A DNA stretch of 43,350 nt from an uncultured Acetatifactor sp. (GTDB lineage: Bacteria; Bacillota; Clostridia; Lachnospirales; Lachnospiraceae): assembly GCA_910579755.1 (NCBI GenBank), contig CAJTVB010000029.1, positions 1-43,350 of the forward strand. Direction: 5' to 3'. The notes under the pieces were generated by a model. That model was not told the DNA's origin. It saw only the letters and a list, made by a program, of their open reading frames with translations, and searched no databases. Positions 1 through 8,539 of this stretch are shown here, piece by piece. The number at the start of each line of letters is the position of its first letter. The stretch's first letter is position 1. The translations under genes and the position numbers were made by a program.

Positions 1-73
1 ATCTTGGCTCATTCATCTGAGATATATAACTAAAAAATCCTTGAAAAATAAGGAAAAAAGACTTGACTAAAGA

Positions 74-102
74 GGGAGCTTCCTGTTTGGAAGAAGCTTC
101 CC
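74..102 (-). terminator. Probable intrinsic terminator of the 125-607 gene
   Basis: Read on the minus strand, a 9-bp stem (GGGAAGCTTC at 102-93 pairing with GAAGCTCCC at 82-74, one bulged A) lies about 20 bases after the stop of the minus-strand gene. It is followed by TCTTT and, further on, a T-rich stretch. The T tract is imperfect, so termination may be leaky. Confidence 0.45.
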
Positions 103-124
103 TTTCCTGTAAAGCACAGTGTTT

Positions 125-607
125 TTAAAGCTTTGCCTTATATTTTTCCAGGAATACCATAATTGCCTGCCGCTCTTCCTCCTGGCTTACATTGTCAACA
201 AAGCTGTGGGAGTTCTGCTCCACGTCGCTGAAGGAGAAATACATGGAGCTTCTGCCGCGCTCGGTGAAGTCCATTTCCAGCGTAGTCTCCTTCTTCCTGT
301 ATCTTATGGTTTTGACCTCTGAAATCTGGATTTCAAGAGGCTCGGAGGACTCCGTCAGCTGGGTGTTTACCGGAACGGCCACCAGCTTGAAATCCGACTC
401 CCGATATCCGAATACAAGGCTGATGAACTGATACACCCGGGTGTCTGACAGGACGCCGCTTTCCTTCCAGGTGGAGCCTGTGGAGGCGTAGAGAATTTGA
501 TAGGAATCTCCGTCTGCCACGGCAGCGTTAAACAGCTGGCGCATTTTTTCTTTGTTTTTCTGAGCTTCTGCCAAATCGATTTTGGGCTTTCTTGAAAATA
601 ATCCCAT
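125..607 (-). CDS. Hypothetical protein, about 160 aa
   Basis: I do not recognise this protein. It is soluble, with no signal peptide or membrane segment, and opens with a basic stretch (MGLFSRKPKI) followed by a charged helix. From about residue 40 it alternates short hydrophobic and polar strands, as a small beta-barrel or PH-like fold would, and ends in a helix rich in Glu and Lys. That fold guess is weak. An in-frame ATG lies at 622, but the purine-rich AGGAAAGG directly abuts it, while the GGATGG just downstream sits about 11 bases before the ATG at 607, so 607 is preferred. The gene is divergent from the xylan genes and has its own promoter and terminator, so it is probably an unrelated housekeeping or orphan gene bordering the locus. 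Confidence 0.7.
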   Translation of the reverse strand: MGLFSRKPKIDLAEAQKNKEKMRQLFNAAVADGDSYQILYASTGSTWKESGVLSDTRVYQFISLVFGYRESDFKLVAVPVNTQLTESSEPLEIQISEVKTIRYRKKETTLEMDFTERGRSSMYFSFSDVEQNSHSFVDNVSQEEERQAIMVFLEKYKAKL

Positions 608-676
608 GATATGTAATTCCATCCTTTCCTGGTATGTATTGGCGGTAAGAGTCTGCCGACCATTGTTCTTCAGGAT

Positions 677-705
677 ATTTTAGCACTCGTTTCTGATTTG
701 TACAA
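677..705 (-). promoter_or_regulatory. Putative promoter of the 125-607 gene
   Basis: On the minus strand, TTGTAC (705-700) and TAAAAT (682-677) are separated by exactly 17 bases, about 70 bases upstream of the start at 607. The -10 box is good (5 of 6) and the -35 weak (3 of 6). Confidence 0.35.
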
Positions 706-773
706 TATGCAATGAAGCCGTAAATAATCATCATAGCAATAATTAACCAGAAGTCAGCAAGGAGTAGAGAGAT

Positions 774-802
774 TTTTCATATAAGGAATGCTATGCTATA
801 AA
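774..802 (+). promoter_or_regulatory. Putative promoter of the esterase/GH115-GH43 operon
   Basis: TTTTCA (774-779) and TATAAA (797-802) are 17 bases apart, 50 bases upstream of the esterase start. The boxes are imperfect, which fits an activator-dependent promoter. The direct repeat at 787-817 brackets the -10 element. Confidence 0.4.
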
Positions 803-817
803 AGGAAAATGCTATGC
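787..817 (+). repeat. Direct repeat AATGCTATGC, two copies 21 bp apart
   Basis: The ten bases AATGCTATGC occur at 787-796 and 808-817, on either side of the -10 element of the esterase promoter. A spacing of 21 bp is two helical turns, so a dimeric or AraC-type regulator could bind both copies on one face of the DNA. The repeat is seen directly; a role as an operator is inference. Confidence 0.5.
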
Positions 818-852
818 AGGTGTAAATCAAATGCGGAAGGGGTACAGAAGCT

Positions 853-2643
853 ATGAATCAAATAGAGGAGCGTGCAGCTCAGACAGAGGAAAACAAATTA
901 CAGGCCGCCGGCCCCAAGGCGCCTTTGGACCCTCAAAAGAAGCGGGGCGGTTTTTATCTTATGCGGGGCAAGGAGATTCACGGCTCCGTTATGCCTGACC
1001 AAAGAGGCGTACAGTTTTTGTACATGGATGGAGGCAGGATGGCAAGCAGCGCCCGTATCGTGGGAAATCTTACGGATGAGTCCATGCTTGAGCTGCTGCA
1101 GACGGCGGAAGGGTTCCGGAAGCTGGTGCACAGCATTGGGGTGAGCTTGGAGATGGAGCAGGGAGAAAGCCGCAGCGTGGATTTTGTGTTTCAGATGTAT
1201 GGAAAACAGGATCCCTATGTTTCCGGCACCCAGCTGCGGGTGTCCGTACCTGTCGACGGCAGGGAGCAGGTGATTGTACTGAAGGATCAGGAATGGTCGG
1301 AGGACGATGCAATGCCGGGGCAGATCCGGTTTGAGTTTCCGGCCTCCGGGGAGATTGCCCGGGTTTGGGTAAGGCTATATCTTCAGGAAGGATATGAGGC
1401 GCCCTTGGAGCCGGAGGAGCAGCCGGTGGACTTAAAAAGCGGGGAGTATCAGGAGCTGCTGAATAAATCGCTGGTGCAGACGGGTAATCCTGCAAGACTG
1501 CAGAGAGCCCTGGACCGGGCCAGGCGGGGAGAAGAGGTCACCATAGCTTTTATCGGCGGGTCCATTACCCAGGGGGCAGGAGCCGTACCTATTCACACAG
1601 GCTGTTATGCTTACAAAACCTTTGAGAGACTTTGCCGTCTGGCAGGAAGGGGAACGGAGGAAAATATCCACTACATCAAGGCGGGGGTGGGGGGAACACC
1701 CTCCGAGCTGGGAATGCTGAGGTATGAAAGGGACGTGCTCCGGGATGGCAGTGTGGAACCGGATATTGTGGTGGTGGAATTTGCCGTAAACGACGAGGGG
1801 GACGAGACCAAGGGGGAATGCTATGATTCCCTGGTGCGAAAGATTCTCGGCGGAAAGAATAAACCGGCGGTGATTTTGCTGTTTGCGGTGTTTGACAATG
1901 ACTGGAACCTGCAGGAGAGGCTGTCTCCTGTGGGAATCGCATATCAGCTGCCCATGGTCAGCGTCAGGGACGCGGTGGTGGAGCAGTTTTACCGAAAAAC
2001 GGGAGAAGGCAGGATTTTTTCCAAAAATCAGTTTTTCTATGACTGCTATCATCCCACCAATCTGGGACATACAGTGATGGCCGACTGTGTGGATCGGCTG
2101 TTTCGGGCGGTGGAGAGTCTGCCCCTGCAGGAGGACACTCTGAGACTGGATCAGGTCAGGCCGCCTCTGGGCGGAGAGTTTCAGTCTGTAAGGCTGTTTG
2201 ACCGAAGCTGCGTCCGGGAGGACATTCATGTGGACTGCGGCGGATTCTGCCACCGGGACGAGGAACTGCAGGCGGTGGAGATGGACAGGGATCTTGTGCC
2301 CACCAAAGAGTTTCCCAACAACTGGATGCATCGGGGGAGTGCCGAAGGGGAAAATGCCGGCAAGCCTTTTTCCATGGATATTCCTTTTTCCATGGATATT
2401 ATCTGCACGGCCCTGCTTTTGATCTACAAGGATTCCGGAAGCAGCGCCGTGGGCTGTGCCCAGGTATGGGTGGACGGAAAGCATGTCCTTACGGCGGATC
2501 CCCATGTAAATGGCTGGACCCACTGTAATCCTCTGATCTGCTTCCGAGGAGCAGAACACAGGCAGTATCATGTGGAGGTTCGGATGGCTCCGGGGGATGA
2601 GGATAAGGAATTTACCATTCTGGGCTTTGGATATGTGGAATAG
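853..2643 (+). CDS. SGNH/GDSL carbohydrate esterase, cytoplasmic (putative xylan acetylesterase)
   Basis: This is a predicted serine esterase that would deacetylate imported xylo-oligosaccharides. Three parts are visible in 596 residues: a beta-rich N-terminal domain (about 20-190), an SGNH hydrolase domain (about 225-415) and a C-terminal beta-rich domain (about 420-596). The nucleophile is Ser237 in GGSITQG, the oxyanion Asn is N313 in FAVNDEG, and the Asp-His pair is D397/H400 in DCYHPTNLGH, all at canonical spacing. There is no signal peptide, so the enzyme is intracellular, unlike many acetylxylan esterases. The start follows GGAAGGGG. The gene opens the operon directly before the GH115-GH43 gene, which supports a role on acetylated glucuronoxylan fragments. 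An 18-bp tandem duplication doubles PFSMDI near residues 505-516. The exact CE family is uncertain. Confidence 0.82.
   Translation: MNQIEERAAQTEENKLQAAGPKAPLDPQKKRGGFYLMRGKEIHGSVMPDQRGVQFLYMDGGRMASSARIVGNLTDESMLELLQTAEGFRKLVHSIGVSLEMEQGESRSVDFVFQMYGKQDPYVSGTQLRVSVPVDGREQVIVLKDQEWSEDDAMPGQIRFEFPASGEIARVWVRLYLQEGYEAPLEPEEQPVDLKSGEYQELLNKSLVQTGNPARLQRALDRARRGEEVTIAFIGGSITQGAGAVPIHTGCYAYKTFERLCRLAGRGTEENIHYIKAGVGGTPSELGMLRYERDVLRDGSVEPDIVVVEFAVNDEGDETKGECYDSLVRKILGGKNKPAVILLFAVFDNDWNLQERLSPVGIAYQLPMVSVRDAVVEQFYRKTGEGRIFSKNQFFYDCYHPTNLGHTVMADCVDRLFRAVESLPLQEDTLRLDQVRPPLGGEFQSVRLFDRSCVREDIHVDCGGFCHRDEELQAVEMDRDLVPTKEFPNNWMHRGSAEGENAGKPFSMDIPFSMDIICTALLLIYKDSGSSAVGCAQVWVDGKHVLTADPHVNGWTHCNPLICFRGAEHRQYHVEVRMAPGDEDKEFTILGFGYVE
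2365..2400 (+). repeat. Perfect 18-bp tandem duplication inside the esterase gene
   Basis: The 18-base unit CCTTTTTCCATGGATATT is present twice head to tail (2365-2382 and 2383-2400). It stays in frame and adds one extra copy of the hexapeptide PFSMDI in the C-terminal domain. Perfect identity suggests a recent slippage event. Confidence 0.9.
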
Positions 2644-2691
2644 CGGAGCAAAAGGATTGTAAAAACAGGACAGGTGGGAAGGGGACTGAAA

Positions 2692-5600
2692 ATGGAATTT
2701 ATAAAGGGAAATTTGCCGGCTCTTGTGGTGGAGGAGCAGGGCTATGAGGGAGTCAGAAGAATTGCCGGAAAGGTGGCAGAGGACATCCGGAAGGTTTTTG
2801 GGGAACGGCCCAGGGTGCTTACAGCCCGGGAGCTTTTGGAGGAGAAGCCTTCTTCGGTGATTCTGTGCGCTTCCCTGGGGAAAAGCCGGATTCTGGAGGA
2901 GCTGGTCCGGGAGGGGATGGCGGACCTTGCAGGGCTTGTGAAGGAGGACGGTTTGCACAAAAGGGAGGTTTACCAGATCAGGCTCATTTCCCGGAAGGAC
3001 ACAGCAGATGATGCTTTGTCCCAAAAGCCTGTCAGAGCGCTTTCCTCTCTGCCAAAGGAAACGGAAAATATTCTGCTGATCTGCGGCAGCGACAAGAGGG
3101 GAACGATCTATGGTATGTTCTCCCTGTCGGAATATATCGGCGTATCTGCGTTGTGCTATTGGGGGGATGCAGAGCCCCTGAAGCGGGAGAGGATGGTGAT
3201 TGGGAGAGATATTGAGACAATTTCCCGGGAGCCCAGCGTCAGGTATAGAGGCTTTTTTATCAACGATGAGTGGCCCTGCTTCGGCAGCTGGGTCATGGAG
3301 CATTTCGGGGGCTTTAACGCAGAGGCATATGACGCCGTGTTTGAGCTTCTGCTGCGGCTGAAGGGAAATTATCTGTGGCCTGCCATGTGGAGCGCCTCCT
3401 TTCCTCTGGACGGACCGGGAAGCAAAAACGAGGAGCTGGCGGACCTTTATGGGATTGTTATGGGCTATTCCCACCATGAGCCCTGTCTCCGGGCCAGCGA
3501 GGAGTGGGACAAGGTGCGGGGAGAAGGAAGCCGGTATGGTAATGAGTGGAATTTTTACACCAATGAGCAGGGACTTTTGAATTATTGGGAGGATGCCCTG
3601 AAGCGCAGCGGCAAATATGAAAATGTGATCACCGTGGGTATGCGGGGAGAGCGTGACACCTCCATGCTGGGAGAGAATTCCACCGTCAGTGAAAACATCA
3701 GTCTGCTGAAGGATATTATCACGAAACAGAAGGAGCTGATCCGCAGACATGTAAAGAGGGAGTCGGATCAGATTCCCCTGATGCTGGCTTTGTATAAGGA
3801 GGTGGAGCCCTATTTTTACGGCGATGAGCAGACACCGGGACTGAAGGACTGGGAGGGGCTGGAGGGCGTCACCTGTATGTTCTGCGAGGACAATTACGGG
3901 TATATGCGGACCCTGCCCGGCGGGGAGCTTCGGGGGCATAAGGGAGGCTTCGGCATGTACTATCATCTGGATTATCACGGGGGCCCCATTTCCTATGAAT
4001 GGGTGGACAGCACGCCGCTTACCCGGATCTGGGAGCAGATGAGTGAAGCCTACGAATACGGAATCAGAGATATCTGGATCGTCAACGTGGGAGATTTGAA
4101 ATTTCATGAGGTGCCTGCGTCCTATTTCCTTGCCCTGGCATATGATTACGACAGGTGGGGATATGGCATTCCGGACAGCAGCAGGGAATATACCGTGCTG
4201 TGGGCGGAAAAGAGCTTTCCCCGGGCCGGAGCCGCCCTGCAAAGACTGGCAGGAAAGGTATTGACGGATTATATCAGGATCAACAGCCTGCGAAGGCCTG
4301 AGGCCCTTCACGCCGAGGTTTATCACCCCTGCCATTACGGGGAGACGGACAGAATGCTGGCGGAGGCGGAAGGCTTGGAGGCGGTTTCTCGTCAGGTGCT
4401 GGAGGAGCTGAGAAAGCTGGATGAGCCGGGAAATTCGGAGAAGCTGGAAGGCTCAAGGGAGCCGGGCAAGCCAGGAGTCCTGATAGACCCGGATGAGCCG
4501 GGGCTCATGAAGGAGGCCGGCGCATATTACAGTATGGTTCATTTTCCTGCCATGGCCAGCATGAATCTGCTGAAGATGCACTTATATGCAGGAAAGAATC
4601 ATCATTATGCCGCCCAGGGCAGAGCCCTGGCCAATCATTACGGAAAGCTGGTACGGGAATGCATAGAAAAGGACAGGGAATATGCCGCGGAATGGGCGGC
4701 TTTCCGGGAGGGAAAGTGGAACGGAATGCAGCTGGCCCAGCACATTGGTTTTACCCGATGGAATGAGGATGATTATCGCTATCCGCTGGTGATGCAGGTA
4801 GAGCCGGCTCACCGGCCCAGAATGAGTGTGTCCCGCAAGGATGAGGAACGGGCGGTGACAAAGAGCTTCGGACCGCCGCCGGTGATAGAGGTGCCGGATT
4901 TCCAGTATGCCGGATGCGCAAGGGTGGTCTTGGAGATTGCCAATGGAGGCGTGGGCAGTCTGCATTTTCAGATTTCGGCAGAGGGAACCGGTGACCGGGC
5001 CGCTCTTCCCCGGTGGCTGTCCGTATGGCCCATGTGTGGGAGGGTGGATTCGGTTCAGGAAGTGGTTCTGGAATGTGACAGAAGCCTGCTTCCAAAGACA
5101 GCCCAAAGCGTCAGGCTCCTGGTGGAGGACGGCGACGGAAAGATTGGAGTGGAAATTTGGGGAAAGAAGGCAGAGGGTGAAAATATAGACAGCAAAGCGG
5201 CAGAGGTAGAAAGCAGAGACGGTAAAACAGCAGTTGCCGAATCCGCTGCTGCCGGCCTTCCTCATATGACCTTTTTGGAGCGCAGGGGTCTGATTGTCAT
5301 AAACAGTGAGCATTTTTGCCGCAAAAAGGACACCACAAAAGGCGGCTTCCAGGTGTTGCAAGACTATGGAAAGCATGGCTGTGGGGTGAAGGTTTTTCCC
5401 TCAACCGCTGTATTTGGAGAGGAGGAAGAAAGGCCGGAGGTAACATATCGCTTTTTCCTGGAGGAGGCCGGGGAGTACCAGGTGGATATTTTGACGGCGC
5501 CCTCTAATCCCCTGGTAAATGGCAGGGGCGTTGGCCTGATGCTGGAAGGAGGAGAAGGCGGCCCTGTGAGGCTGGAGGTGATTCCTTGGGATTTCCGGGC

Positions 5601-7434
5601 AGGAGATCCGGGTGACGGCAGATGGGCCGGCGCAGCGCTGGATCAGGAACGGCGGACCAGTGCGGTTCTTTCTTTTGCGGCGGGTCTGCAGGAGATCACG
5701 CTGGGCGCCCTGGACGCCGGTGTGGTGGTGGAGAAAATCCTGATTCACCGGCCCTGCGCCATCGTCCGGGAATCCTACCTGGGACCGGGGGAGACCTGGT
5801 TTACCGGTATGAAAATGCAGACGGAGGTGGCTAATCCTATTACCCGGCTGGACTATCCGGACCCGGATGTGATCCGGGTGGGGGATACCTATTATATGGT
5901 GAGCACCACCATGCATTTTATGCCGGGGTGCCAGATCCTGCGGTCCTATGACCTGGCACATTGGGAGCATATGGCCTATGTTTATGACCGGCTGGACGGC
6001 ACGCCGGGGCAGACGCTGACCGGAGAGGAAAACATATACGGTAAGGGCATGTGGGCGGCTAGTCTGCGGTTTCATAAGGGTGTTTTTTACATCTGCTTTG
6101 TGGCCAATGATACGGGAAAGACCTACTTGTACAAGGCAGAGGATATCCGGGGCCCCTGGGAAAAGCACTACATAAAAGGATTCTATCATGATTGTTCGTT
6201 GCTGTTTGACGATGACGATAGGGTGTACATTGCTTATGGGAACAAAAATATTTATATCACGGAGCTTAAGCCGGACTTAAGCGGCCCCCTGGAGGGCGGG
6301 CTGCATCGTCTGGCCGTCAGCGATGCAGGCCATCCCGGACTTGGATATGAGGGAACTCATTTCTATAAAATAAACGGGAACTACTATCTGTTTTTTATCC
6401 ATTCCCTGAGGGATCGGTGGATGCGGACGGAAGCCTGCTTCCGGTCCCGGTCTCTGATGGAGAAGTTTACAGGCGCAGATGTACTGGTGGACGATATGGG
6501 TTATCTGGGCCAGGGAGTGGCCCAGGGCGGAATCGTTGACACTCCTGAGGGACAATGGTACGGAATTTTGTTCCAGGACAGGGGCGCTGTGGGAAGGATT
6601 CCCGTGCTGGTGCCGGTGGCCTGGGAGAAGGATTATCCCGTGTTTGGTCGGCAGGGAAAGACGCCGGAAAGGGTTACCGTTTCCTCCACGCAGCCTGGTT
6701 ATTCCTGTCAGCCGCTGGTGCAGGGAGACAACTTTAAAGGAGAGAAGGAGCTGACAACGGAGGATCAAAGAAGGCTTTACGGCTGTTTCGGATTGAAAAG
6801 CGTCTGGCAGTTTAACCATGAGCCGGAGCTGTCGCTGGTGCGCCTTGACCGGAAGAAGGGCGGGCTGTGGATCACTGCAGATAGGATCTGCAGCACTCTG
6901 ACCCAGGCCAGGAATATATTGACCCAGAGAATGTGCTATCCGGGCTGTACAGGTGAGGTCACAGTGGATGCAGGCGGCCTGAAGGAAGGAGACTATGCAG
7001 GAATCTGTGCTTTTCAGGGAGCTTACGCCTTCATAGCAGTGACCCGGCGCAACGGATCAATCTATATTGTGGTGAAAAGCGCCGGGGAAGAAGATCCTTC
7101 CGGAAAGGCGCAGGACCGGGGAGACACAGAAGACCAGAGCGCCGGGGAAAGCCAGCGGGGCACAGAAGTGCAGGCTGCTGCCGGGGAAAGCAGAGTGAGA
7201 CTCAGGGCAGAGGCAGATTTCTTCCGGGGTAAGGATGAGGTGCGGTTCTACTATCTGGACGGAGAGCAGTGGAAGGGGCTCGGAAGTGCAAAGAAACTGT
7301 ATTTCAGGCTGGATCATTTTACAGGCTGTCGTTTCGGCTTGTTCCTGTATGCCACGCAGGAGAAGGGCGGCAGGGCAGGCTTTATGGATTTTGTATACAA
7401 GGATGGGGAGGGTGATGAAGAGGGAAAGGAATGA
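2692..7434 (+). CDS. GH115-GH43 fusion: xylan alpha-1,2-glucuronidase plus beta-xylosidase/arabinofuranosidase
   Basis: A 1580-residue bifunctional debranching enzyme with no signal peptide. The GH115 part (about 1-1035) shows the family's catalytic-barrel core: GFFINDEWP at 187-195, then FELLLRLKGNYLWPAMW. It runs to SYLGPGET (1028-1035), which is normally the very end of GH115 proteins, so that module is complete. The GH43 part follows at once: base D1057 in DYPDPD, pKa modulator D1167 in YHDCSLLF, acid E1220 in GYEGTHFY. A GH43 C-terminal beta-sandwich (about 1365-1580, with WQFNHEP) closes the protein. GH115 removes (4-O-methyl)glucuronic acid from xylan; the GH43 would take off xylose or arabinose. 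Low-complexity Glu/Ala/Gly-rich insertions occur near 580-600, 825-855 and 1465-1500. A GTG at 2674 is possible, but GGGAAGGGG at 2676-2684 positions the ATG at 2692. Translation probably couples to the adaptor gene that overlaps its end. Confidence 0.92.
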   Translation: MEFIKGNLPALVVEEQGYEGVRRIAGKVAEDIRKVFGERPRVLTARELLEEKPSSVILCASLGKSRILEELVREGMADLAGLVKEDGLHKREVYQIRLISRKDTADDALSQKPVRALSSLPKETENILLICGSDKRGTIYGMFSLSEYIGVSALCYWGDAEPLKRERMVIGRDIETISREPSVRYRGFFINDEWPCFGSWVMEHFGGFNAEAYDAVFELLLRLKGNYLWPAMWSASFPLDGPGSKNEELADLYGIVMGYSHHEPCLRASEEWDKVRGEGSRYGNEWNFYTNEQGLLNYWEDALKRSGKYENVITVGMRGERDTSMLGENSTVSENISLLKDIITKQKELIRRHVKRESDQIPLMLALYKEVEPYFYGDEQTPGLKDWEGLEGVTCMFCEDNYGYMRTLPGGELRGHKGGFGMYYHLDYHGGPISYEWVDSTPLTRIWEQMSEAYEYGIRDIWIVNVGDLKFHEVPASYFLALAYDYDRWGYGIPDSSREYTVLWAEKSFPRAGAALQRLAGKVLTDYIRINSLRRPEALHAEVYHPCHYGETDRMLAEAEGLEAVSRQVLEELRKLDEPGNSEKLEGSREPGKPGVLIDPDEPGLMKEAGAYYSMVHFPAMASMNLLKMHLYAGKNHHYAAQGRALANHYGKLVRECIEKDREYAAEWAAFREGKWNGMQLAQHIGFTRWNEDDYRYPLVMQVEPAHRPRMSVSRKDEERAVTKSFGPPPVIEVPDFQYAGCARVVLEIANGGVGSLHFQISAEGTGDRAALPRWLSVWPMCGRVDSVQEVVLECDRSLLPKTAQSVRLLVEDGDGKIGVEIWGKKAEGENIDSKAAEVESRDGKTAVAESAAAGLPHMTFLERRGLIVINSEHFCRKKDTTKGGFQVLQDYGKHGCGVKVFPSTAVFGEEEERPEVTYRFFLEEAGEYQVDILTAPSNPLVNGRGVGLMLEGGEGGPVRLEVIPWDFRAGDPGDGRWAGAALDQERRTSAVLSFAAGLQEITLGALDAGVVVEKILIHRPCAIVRESYLGPGETWFTGMKMQTEVANPITRLDYPDPDVIRVGDTYYMVSTTMHFMPGCQILRSYDLAHWEHMAYVYDRLDGTPGQTLTGEENIYGKGMWAASLRFHKGVFYICFVANDTGKTYLYKAEDIRGPWEKHYIKGFYHDCSLLFDDDDRVYIAYGNKNIYITELKPDLSGPLEGGLHRLAVSDAGHPGLGYEGTHFYKINGNYYLFFIHSLRDRWMRTEACFRSRSLMEKFTGADVLVDDMGYLGQGVAQGGIVDTPEGQWYGILFQDRGAVGRIPVLVPVAWEKDYPVFGRQGKTPERVTVSSTQPGYSCQPLVQGDNFKGEKELTTEDQRRLYGCFGLKSVWQFNHEPELSLVRLDRKKGGLWITADRICSTLTQARNILTQRMCYPGCTGEVTVDAGGLKEGDYAGICAFQGAYAFIAVTRRNGSIYIVVKSAGEEDPSGKAQDRGDTEDQSAGESQRGTEVQAAAGESRVRLRAEADFFRGKDEVRFYYLDGEQWKGLGSAKKLYFRLDHFTGCRFGLFLYATQEKGGRAGFMDFVYKDGEGDEEGKE

Positions 7435-8539
7435 TTGGAAAAAAAGTAAGCTGAAGAATATATTTTTCCTGACTCTGGCGGTCCTGTGCTGTGCAGGCTG
7501 CGCAGGTGCTGCGCCGGAGAGCGGGGACAATCTGATCATTATGGAAAAGGAAGATGCGGAAGGGTTGTCTTACACCCTCACCGAAGCTGCCATAGGGGAT
7601 GTGATTCTGACAAAGCGGGTCAAATGTACTTATCTGCAGGTGGAGGATCAGGAGGTGAGCTTTTCCGTCAGCGGCAGAAGAATAGCCCGGACGCTGGTGC
7701 GGGTGGGCGACGCCGTGGTGAAGGGGCAGCTTCTGGCGGAGCTTGTAAATGATCAGGCAGAGAGCAGAATCGATGAACTGGAATATCAGATTGCCCGGAA
7801 CAGCCTGCTTTTGGAGCATTTGGAGGAGAATGAAAATAATGAGCTGTCCGCCAGGTGGCTTCAGTTTCTGTACCGGTCCAGGGGAACCAAGGAGGAGGAA
7901 GAGGCTCTGAAGGAATCCATCCGTCAGCTGCAGACGAATGACGAGTATATGAGGGAGGATTATCAGGATGCCATTGATCTGGACCGGATGGAGCTGGAAG
8001 GCTTGAAGAAGTCTGATGCGGAGAGCCGGGTTTACTCTAAAATGAACGGCACGGTTTCCTGGATGAAAGAAAATCTGGAGGGAAGCACCTGCACCAGAGA
8101 TGAGATTATTATGAAGATCATTGGCGGCTCGGAATGTCTTTTTGTAGTGGAAGGGGAAGATCTGGGGGAGCTGTTTGAAGAGGGCGTTCCGGTGGAGATG
8201 AGCATCAGCTCAGGCACAGGTGCGGGACAGTATCAGCTTTTGCCCTACAAAATGGAGGAATGGGGGGAGAAGCTCACCTTTTCTCTGTGGGGGGAGGATG
8301 ACGGCAGTTCCATCGAGGTGGGTGCCGTGGGAACCATGCGGGTGGTGCTGGGCCGGCGGGAAAATGTGCTTACACTGCCATCCCAGACGGTACATACAGC
8401 CGATGGAAAGACCTATGTTTATGTGGAAGGTGAGGGCGGTACCAGGGAAGTCAGATGGATTGAGACAGGACTTCACGGAGATGAAACTGTGGAGATTACG
8501 GGGGGACTGGAGCAGGGGGAGAAGGTTATTTTAAGATGA
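7415..8539 (+). CDS. HlyD/MacA-type membrane fusion protein, lipoprotein-like
   Basis: An adaptor subunit of an ABC efflux or extrusion system, anchored outside the membrane. The N-terminus has a basic region, a hydrophobic core (FFLTLAVL) and a Cys-rich end reading CCAGC, so lipidation at about C29 is plausible although the -3 position is unusual. Next come a lipoyl/barrel-sandwich half (VSGRRIARTLVRVGDAVVKGQLLAEL), a long charged coiled-coil hairpin, the second lipoyl half, and a C-terminal beta-barrel and membrane-proximal domain (ENVLTLPSQTVHTADGKTYV, typical of MacA and YknX). The start lies inside the end of the GH115-GH43 gene; ATG 7403 and GTG 7412 are alternatives, with GGGGAGG closest to 7412/7415. 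The gene overlaps the next by ATGA. Confidence 0.82.
   Translation: MKRERNDWKKSKLKNIFFLTLAVLCCAGCAGAAPESGDNLIIMEKEDAEGLSYTLTEAAIGDVILTKRVKCTYLQVEDQEVSFSVSGRRIARTLVRVGDAVVKGQLLAELVNDQAESRIDELEYQIARNSLLLEHLEENENNELSARWLQFLYRSRGTKEEEEALKESIRQLQTNDEYMREDYQDAIDLDRMELEGLKKSDAESRVYSKMNGTVSWMKENLEGSTCTRDEIIMKIIGGSECLFVVEGEDLGELFEEGVPVEMSISSGTGAGQYQLLPYKMEEWGEKLTFSLWGEDDGSSIEVGAVGTMRVVLGRRENVLTLPSQTVHTADGKTYVYVEGEGGTREVRWIETGLHGDETVEITGGLEQGEKVILR

Noticed and set aside
1815..1824. Third copy of GGAATGCTAT
   Set aside because: It is within the esterase coding sequence and explained by the codons for G-E-C-Y, so it was not counted as an operator.
1432..4335. Very long open frame on the minus strand (967 codons) opposite the esterase and GH115 genes
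   Set aside because: It lies antisense to two genes with clear catalytic motifs, its translation is rich in His, Pro, Leu and Arg without domains, and no ribosome site precedes it. It is a codon-bias shadow.
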